DNA of 33,401 nt from Pseudomonadota bacterium (GTDB lineage: Bacteria; Desulfobacterota; QYQD01). Of the stretch, positions 28,280 through 33,401 are shown in pieces (the first letter of the stretch is position 1; the number at the start of each line of letters is the position of its first letter). A program made the position numbers and the translations under genes. The notes below the pieces were generated by a model, which was not told the origin of the DNA, searched no databases, and saw only the letters and a program-made list of their open reading frames with translations. The stretch is taken from contig DSAQ01000107.1 in NCBI GenBank assembly GCA_011046395.1, positions 1-33,401 of the forward strand. The letters run 5' to 3'.

Positions 28280-30202
28280 TTATTCCGGAATGATCTGTTT
28301 CCACTCTTTCTTAAATACCGACCATTCTTTCTTCTCGGGGTCGTACTTGGAGTTGACAAAGCACTTCCAGCTTTCTTCGTCAACCTTCGGGAAGTCTGAC
28401 CGGTAAAAGAAGCCCGGATATCTGGTCTCTTCCCTGAAGAGCATGTGGCGGATATGGGACTCTACCGTACCCAGGCGGTGATATTGTTCCCAGGCCCTCA
28501 TGAGCTCATGGAGATCGCCAGCCGCTAATTTCTCAGAGTCCTCACGCAGCCACTCCAGAAGCTGCATACATCTCTTCAGCAGGGGCCCGCTGGTCATGTA
28601 GTTGGCATTGGCGCCCGCGCCATATTCGTCCGAAGCCTTGATCAGCCGGAGCATAAAGCCCTTTGGTTTAATATAGTTCGGGTTGACATCCGCAGCGGTG
28701 CTGGCATTCTTGAACTGTTCATAGGTCTTTACCGGCTTATAGATCTCAGCAGCCAGTTCCTTGGCGCTCTTTTTCAGGGCTGGAGCAAAGCCGGCATTGT
28801 CTCGGACATATCGAGCCATTGCTTTGGCAGCCATTCGACCCTCGGCATGGGCACCGGAGGAGAACTTATGGCCGGAGGCGCCGACGCCGTCACCGGCCGT
28901 AAAGAGGCCATTAACCGTGGTCATCCGGTTATAACCCCACTTCCACTCTGCCGGCACCCAGGCCTCATTCGGGCCGCTTACCCAGATGCCGCAGCAACCA
29001 GAGTGCGAACCAAGGAGGTAGGGCTCGGTGGGCATGATCTCAGAACCAACCTTTTCCGGCTCAGTATTCGTACCGGCCCAGAGTCCAGCCTGGCCCACGC
29101 TCATATCCAGGAAGTCTTCCCAGGCCTCGGCCTCGAGATGCTTCATCTCTTTTGGAGTCATGTTTTTACCCAGCTCCGCCAGGGCCGTAGCCGTATCGAT
29201 AATAATCGGGCCGCGACCATCTAACATTTCCTTCAGCATGAGATGGTTTCTCAAACAGGTGGCCGGGACCTTGGCCAGTCCGTAGGGCGGGTACTCTTCC
29301 AGCATGGCTTTATTCTTTACCATGTAGTTTTCACCCAGGGCGTTCATAGCCTTGGCCTTGAAGAGAAGGAACCAGGCGCCCACCGGACCATAGCCGTCTT
29401 TGAAGCGGGCCGGCACGAAACGGTTTTCCATCATGGTCAGCTCAGCGCCGACCTCGGCACACATGGTGTAGGTGGAACCGGCATTCCATACCGGGTACCA
29501 GGCCCGGCCCATACCCTCACCGGTGGAGCGCGGCCGGAAGACGTTCACTGCACCGCCAGAGGCGACCAGCATGGTCTTGCACTTAAAGACGTGGACCTTG
29601 TTTTCCCTGGTGCTAAAGCCTACTGCGCCGGCGATGGTGTTGGGCTTATTGGCATCCAGAAGCAGCTTTACGATGAAGATCCTCTCCATGATGTTCTGTT
29701 CACCTAAGGCCATCTTGGCGGCCTCAGCCACGATGCACTTATAGGACTCGCCATTGATCATGATCTGCCATCTACCGGAGCGGACCGGCTTGCCGCCCTC
29801 TTTCAGGGTCTTGCCCTCGTCGCCTTTCTGTTTCCAGATCGGGAGGCCCCATTCCTCAAAAAGCTCCACAGAGTCATCCACGTGGCGGCCCAGGTCATAG
29901 ATAAGGTCCTCACGGACGATACCCATCAGGTCGTTTCTAACCATCCTTACGTAATCATCCGGCTTGTTTTCACCCAGGTAGGTGTTGATGGCCGAAAGAC
30001 CCTGGGCTACCGCGCCGCTTCTCTCTAAAGCAGCCTTGTCGACAAGAATGGTCTTGGCATTCGGGGCCCACTTTTTAATTTCAAACGCCGCACCGCAGGC
30101 AGCCATCCCGCCGCCCACGATAAGAATATCACACTCATGTTCCGCAATTTCCGGATTTACTACTGCGGGGAGTTCACCTAAAGGTTTGTTTGGTAATGCC
30201 AT
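28280..30202 (-). CDS. aprA: Adenylylsulfate reductase subunit alpha AprA
   Basis: ILIVGGGMAACGAAFEIKKWAP, FKCKTMLVASGGAVNVFRPRSTGEGMGRAWYPVWNAGSTYTM, GDGVGASGHKFSSGAHAEGR. Confidence 0.97.
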   Translation of the reverse strand: MALPNKPLGELPAVVNPEIAEHECDILIVGGGMAACGAAFEIKKWAPNAKTILVDKAALERSGAVAQGLSAINTYLGENKPDDYVRMVRNDLMGIVREDLIYDLGRHVDDSVELFEEWGLPIWKQKGDEGKTLKEGGKPVRSGRWQIMINGESYKCIVAEAAKMALGEQNIMERIFIVKLLLDANKPNTIAGAVGFSTRENKVHVFKCKTMLVASGGAVNVFRPRSTGEGMGRAWYPVWNAGSTYTMCAEVGAELTMMENRFVPARFKDGYGPVGAWFLLFKAKAMNALGENYMVKNKAMLEEYPPYGLAKVPATCLRNHLMLKEMLDGRGPIIIDTATALAELGKNMTPKEMKHLEAEAWEDFLDMSVGQAGLWAGTNTEPEKVGSEIMPTEPYLLGSHSGCCGIWVSGPNEAWVPAEWKWGYNRMTTVNGLFTAGDGVGASGHKFSSGAHAEGRMAAKAMARYVRDNAGFAPALKKSAKELAAEIYKPVKTYEQFKNASTAADVNPNYIKPKGFMLRLIKASDEYGAGANANYMTSGPLLKRCMQLLEWLREDSEKLAAGDLHELMRAWEQYHRLGTVESHIRHMLFREETRYPGFFYRSDFPKVDEESWKCFVNSKYDPEKKEWSVFKKEWKQIIPE

Positions 30203-30250
30203 AGCTAATATCCTCCTTACAAAAGTTTAAAGTTCTAGGTGTATAAATTA

Positions 30251-30679
30251 TTACGGGGTCGGCAGCGTCTTACCAATTTCAGTAAAGAGCAGCTCATTGT
30301 CCAGATCGGCTGCCGCTGGCTCGGGCTTGCCCTCAAAGGGTTTAATGGAACCTTCAGGTGTCGTCCGAATGGGGAATTTGAAGCGTTTCAGATTCCCATT
30401 TCTGAATTTAATGGTCCACATAATGGAATCGGAAGCTCTCATGGGAACCACAGAACCGCCCAGAGGGACGATGTCTGAATATGACCGGACCTCAATGGCG
30501 CCCTGTGGGCAAATCTTTACACAGGAAAAACATTCCCAGCAGGCATCCGGCTCCTGGTTGTATGCCTTCATCTCATCGGTATTCAATACCATCAGGTCAT
30601 TCGGGCATACATACATACATGCGGTCTTCTCACCGCCCTTGCAACCATCGCATTTCTCTGGAATTACAAAACTTGGCAT
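30251..30679 (-). CDS. aprB: Adenylylsulfate reductase subunit beta AprB
   Basis: MPSFVIPEKCDGCKGGEKTACMYVCPNDLMVLN...CWECFSCVKICPQGAIEVR. Confidence 0.97.
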   Translation of the reverse strand: MPSFVIPEKCDGCKGGEKTACMYVCPNDLMVLNTDEMKAYNQEPDACWECFSCVKICPQGAIEVRSYSDIVPLGGSVVPMRASDSIMWTIKFRNGNLKRFKFPIRTTPEGSIKPFEGKPEPAAADLDNELLFTEIGKTLPTP

Positions 30680-30719
30680 AATTTTTCCTCCTGCACTTTA
30701 TCTATGTTGTACTACCGAC

Positions 30720-30745
30720 AGGTTTGTTATCGTTTCTACAAACCT
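30720..30745 (-). promoter_or_regulatory. Hairpin in the aprB 5' leader
   Basis: AGGTTTGT-agaaacgata-ACAAACCT, perfect 8-bp stem about 40 nt upstream of the aprB start. Confidence 0.5.
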
Positions 30746-30930
30746 CACCTCTTAAGCATTCTTATTTTTCTCTGATCATCCCCCCTCTCGATATAGATTA
30801 TCGCTCTAAAGACTCGCCCCGTCCGTGGGCATAACCTCCGCACACAGCACCAGACGGGCACCTAAGAAAGCTCACAGCCGAGCACTTTCTCTCAATTCTT
30901 CCGAACAAGACCTAGTGAATGATGTTTCAT

Positions 30931-30959
30931 TTTATATATGGCATCCGCCCATATGTCAA
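30931..30959 (-). promoter_or_regulatory. Sigma70-like promoter of aprBA (TTGACA-N17-TATAAA)
   Basis: -35 complement TGTCAA at 30954-30959, -10 complement TTTATA at 30931-30936. Confidence 0.7.
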
Positions 30960-30966
30960 GAGAAAA

Positions 30967-30984
30967 AATGAATAATTGCTCATT
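30967..30984. promoter_or_regulatory. 18-bp imperfect palindrome just upstream of the apr -35 (AATGAGCAATTATTCATT on the minus strand)
   Basis: 14/18 positions symmetric; resembles the element upstream of the sat promoter. Confidence 0.5.
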
Positions 30985-31199
30985 TTTAAGGAGTAGTCTT
31001 CCAAACGAAAAGTGTTGGAATATCAAAGGGTAACATGATGTATCCATTGTCTATATCTTGTATCTAGAAACACATATGGCACAACATGTAGACGAATCTA
31101 TGGAGGCGTTCTGCTACCAGCCATCGGCTTTACAGGAAAAGCAGAAAGGACATGAGACACTGCAACGAACTTTATTGTTAAGGACGGAGAAGGCAAATA

Positions 31200-31232
31200 A
31201 GGAAGCCGCCCACCAGAGGCGGGCGGCTTCCT
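31200..31232 (-). terminator. Intrinsic terminator downstream of the sat-linked small gene
   Basis: Minus strand AGGAAGCCGCCC-gcctctggt-GGGCGGCTTCCT-TATTT; 12-bp stem including the terminal A-T pair. Confidence 0.75.
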
Positions 31233-31253
31233 TTGTTTGGATATACGTCGGAT

Positions 31254-31610
31254 TTAAACCTCTATGTCCGGAGGAGGAAGATACTCTGATTCCTTCGCGG
31301 CAGCCTCTTTTATCTCCGTCAGTCGTTTTAAGACGCCGTCTACCGCCTCATCGCCCAGGGACTTCGTAATGGCCACTTCATCAAAAAGTACCCGGTTAAA
31401 AGCAATGGGTACGTCAGTAATGAATCCTCTCGAATCTATCCGGGCAGTCCCGAACGCGTCCATGACCTTTTTCGCCTCTTCATCGCTGACTTCTACAACA
31501 AAGGCATTCAACGCCCCTCCAAACATCTTCTCTACCTTGTTTTCCAGCCCGCTCCCTTCTATCTTCTTTAGCCGGCTCTCATCTAAAAGCACTGCTATTG
31601 ACTTGCCCAT
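31254..31610 (-). CDS. Small protein (118 aa) of unknown function directly downstream of sat
   Basis: ORF with good coding character (MGKSIAVLLDESRLKK...). 15 bp from sat, same strand, followed by a terminator. Confidence 0.75.
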   Translation of the reverse strand: MGKSIAVLLDESRLKKIEGSGLENKVEKMFGGALNAFVVEVSDEEAKKVMDAFGTARIDSRGFITDVPIAFNRVLFDEVAITKSLGDEAVDGVLKRLTEIKEAAAKESEYLPPPDIEV

Positions 31611-31625
31611 AATCTCACCTCCTGT

Positions 31626-32987
31626 TTAGATTTCCATATGAGGTACATCAACCTCTAATTCCCTTTCTCTTTCTATCAAATACTTCGGATTGACAAATGG
31701 ATAGCCATAATGCTTCCACCACTTCGCAACAATCTTGTAGACCTCAGGCCTGAATATGACCCCCGGCGGGAAGACACCCTCGGCCACCATGCCCCGGATA
31801 AAGCTTCCGCTGAATTTCTGCCTCTCTTTGTGGTTGCAGTTTGCGCTATAGGCAATCTCCAGACACTTCGGACAATACCAGAACTCAGCCATATTCTGAG
31901 GCCTGATCTTCAGGCCATAGGGCACTTCATTCACCGGAGCCGGGAAGCCAAAACTGGGTATTCCCTTGTCCCAAAGGATCTGTGTGGCGTACATATCGTA
32001 ATATTCACCTACCGCCGCATGATCTCTTCCAAACATATGGTGCGTGCAACCCATATTCTGCCTGATTACCCCGTGCAGCATGGACTCAAGGGGATTCCCA
32101 TACCTCATATCCCATAAACAGATGGTCACCAGGTGTCTGTTCGGGTTGATATAATTGCCGGTATTGACCGCCTCATGACCTTCCACTATGGCCTCATCCG
32201 GATAATCCCCCTTTCTCTTGACACCGATTATGGCATTTACCTGGATGCCGTGACAGGGCTCTGAATCCCCGGTATAAGCGGCATTCTTCATGAGATGCTC
32301 ATGGCCCAGGTGCGGGACATTCCTGGTCTGATGGTTTATTACCGTCCTCCATCCCCTCCTGTCATATTCCTCTCTGCACTTTTTCGGAGGGAACCAGAAC
32401 CGGTCAAAAGGCGGTACCATCATGGGCTCGTTTATTATCTTATACTTCCCGGCCAACACCACCGGATTCAGACTCTTATAAATAACCCAACCGGGGTGCT
32501 TCTTATCGAATGGCTCTTTCACCACCTCGGGGTTGTCTTGGGGAGTCCCAAAGGTCTTGTGTGCGAGTTCCTCTCTATCCTCAATCCTATACACCTCTTC
32601 CACATCAAGGATGGCAAAGGGCTCTCCCTTAAGCCTCAAAAGCACTCTATCCCCTGAGGTCACACCTAACTGCTTGTAATCTTCTTCGGAGATATCAAAA
32701 ACCAGCGGATAAGGGAAGATCCAATCGTTAAGCAGTCTCCTCTCCTTCAATATTCTCTCAACCTCTGCCTGTTTCATCGACCCTTCAACCGGAGAAAAGA
32801 AACCATAACAGGTGGACATTATCTCCCGGTAAACGTTCCTTACCGGCACACCCTTCTCATCCACGGTCGGTTTAATGTCATAAACAGGGCAACCTTTGGC
32901 CAGCTTTTTCCCTGCCGCAGGGTCCTTCACCACCCTGTCTATAAGTCTGCCACCATGTGGCTCAGGCCTATCTATCCTAATTGACAT
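31626..32987 (-). CDS. sat: Sulfate adenylyltransferase (ATP sulfurylase) Sat
   Basis: NHQTRNVPHLGHEHLMKNAAYTG (QxRNxxHxGHE-like motif); HHMFGRDHAAVGEYYD. Confidence 0.96.
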   Translation of the reverse strand: MSIRIDRPEPHGGRLIDRVVKDPAAGKKLAKGCPVYDIKPTVDEKGVPVRNVYREIMSTCYGFFSPVEGSMKQAEVERILKERRLLNDWIFPYPLVFDISEEDYKQLGVTSGDRVLLRLKGEPFAILDVEEVYRIEDREELAHKTFGTPQDNPEVVKEPFDKKHPGWVIYKSLNPVVLAGKYKIINEPMMVPPFDRFWFPPKKCREEYDRRGWRTVINHQTRNVPHLGHEHLMKNAAYTGDSEPCHGIQVNAIIGVKRKGDYPDEAIVEGHEAVNTGNYINPNRHLVTICLWDMRYGNPLESMLHGVIRQNMGCTHHMFGRDHAAVGEYYDMYATQILWDKGIPSFGFPAPVNEVPYGLKIRPQNMAEFWYCPKCLEIAYSANCNHKERQKFSGSFIRGMVAEGVFPPGVIFRPEVYKIVAKWWKHYGYPFVNPKYLIERERELEVDVPHMEI

Positions 32988-33073
32988 TTACGTACCTCCT
33001 TTTTTCTAAAAATCTTGTCTGGCACCTCGCAAATCTTTTCGCCTTAACAATCTCAAATATGCCTTTTCTCTCC

Positions 33074-33111
33074 GTTAGACTCACAGCCGCCAGCGACCTC
33101 AGATGTCTAAC
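33074..33111 (-). promoter_or_regulatory. Hairpin in the sat 5' leader containing CGGCTGTGAG
   Basis: Minus strand GTTAGAC-atctgaggtcgctggcggctgtga-GTCTAAC, perfect 7-bp stem. Confidence 0.45.
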
Positions 33112-33199
33112 TTAAAATTGTGTCCGCCCATTTCCTCCTTTCTATGTTTTATCAAGCCGTAATTAAAATACCGGAAAGAACAAAATTAGCTCGTTTCTC

Positions 33200-33229
33200 T
33201 ATATATCGTAAGATCAGGTTCTCTGTCAA
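33200..33229 (-). promoter_or_regulatory. Sigma70-like promoter of sat (TTGACA-N17/18-ATATAT/TATATA)
   Basis: -35 complement TGTCAA at 33224-33229, -10 region at 33200-33206. Confidence 0.65.
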
Positions 33230-33235
33230 GGACTA

Positions 33236-33253
33236 AATGAATGAACACTCACT
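33236..33253. promoter_or_regulatory. 18-bp imperfect palindrome upstream of the sat -35 (AGTGAGTGTTCATTCATT on the minus strand)
   Basis: Same position relative to -35 as the apr element (within 1 nt); 13/18 identical to it. Confidence 0.5.
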
Positions 33254-33308
33254 TTTTGTTAGAATATACACATGAGCAAATATTGATGACCTCGTAAAAA
33301 GCTAATTT

Positions 33309-33324
33309 ATACCGTTAACGGTAT
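33309..33324. repeat. Perfect 16-bp palindrome ATACCGTTAACGGTAT
   Basis: Direct reading; ATACCGTT is the reverse complement of AACGGTAT. Confidence 0.85.
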
Positions 33325-33401
33325 CCTATATGCAACGAACTTGACTATAACACCAAAAAGCAGCAAAGATATTTAAAGGGCGTAGCAGGTAACTGATACC
33401 G

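Noticed and set aside
29243-29707. Plus-strand ORFs opposite aprA (also 28847-29224, 29028-29285, 29472-29744)
   Set aside because: Shadow ORFs antisense to aprA, with no motif and no ribosome-binding support.
31058-31369. 103-aa plus-strand ORF between aprB and the small sat-linked gene
   Set aside because: It crosses the terminator hairpin and runs antisense into the 118-aa gene; no domain or RBS support.

Overview
The window looks like a chromosomal segment of a sulfate-reducing (or dissimilatory sulfur-metabolising) bacterium, probably Desulfobacterota/deltaproteobacterial. Almost all genes are on the minus strand. From right to left it holds: (i) a sulfur-energy locus, sat plus a small conserved-looking ORF, aprB-aprA, and qmoA-qmoB-qmoC; (ii) a plus-strand YkgJ-type Cys-cluster protein; (iii) a long dcw (division/cell wall) cluster, mraZ-rsmH-ftsL-ftsI-murE-murF-mraY-murD-murG-murC-murB-ftsQ-ftsA-ftsZ, followed by a B12-binding-type radical SAM gene; (iv) a damaged or phase-variable Eco57I-like restriction-modification locus and a transposase-HTH remnant. 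The most striking observation is in the dcw cluster. The ftsI product keeps its TM segment, pedestal region and a C-terminal PASTA-like domain, but the transpeptidase catalytic motifs appear lost: the SxxK position reads ELAG, no SxN segment is found, and no KTG is found at the expected place. ftsW is also absent from its usual slot between murD and murG. The lipid II synthesis genes and ftsQ/A/Z look intact. This suggests a division locus whose septal glycosyltransferase/transpeptidase pair has been dismantled locally, leaving a non-catalytic FtsI-like scaffold. Other signals include a phased MraZ-box array over the mraZ -10 element, matched promoter/operator architecture at sat and aprBA with structured leaders, a heptameric palindromic repeat after ftsZ, a 9-nt homopolymer frameshift in the methyltransferase, and an intrinsic terminator between aprA and qmoA. 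All calls were made by eye from the sequence and ORF translations; no database search was run.
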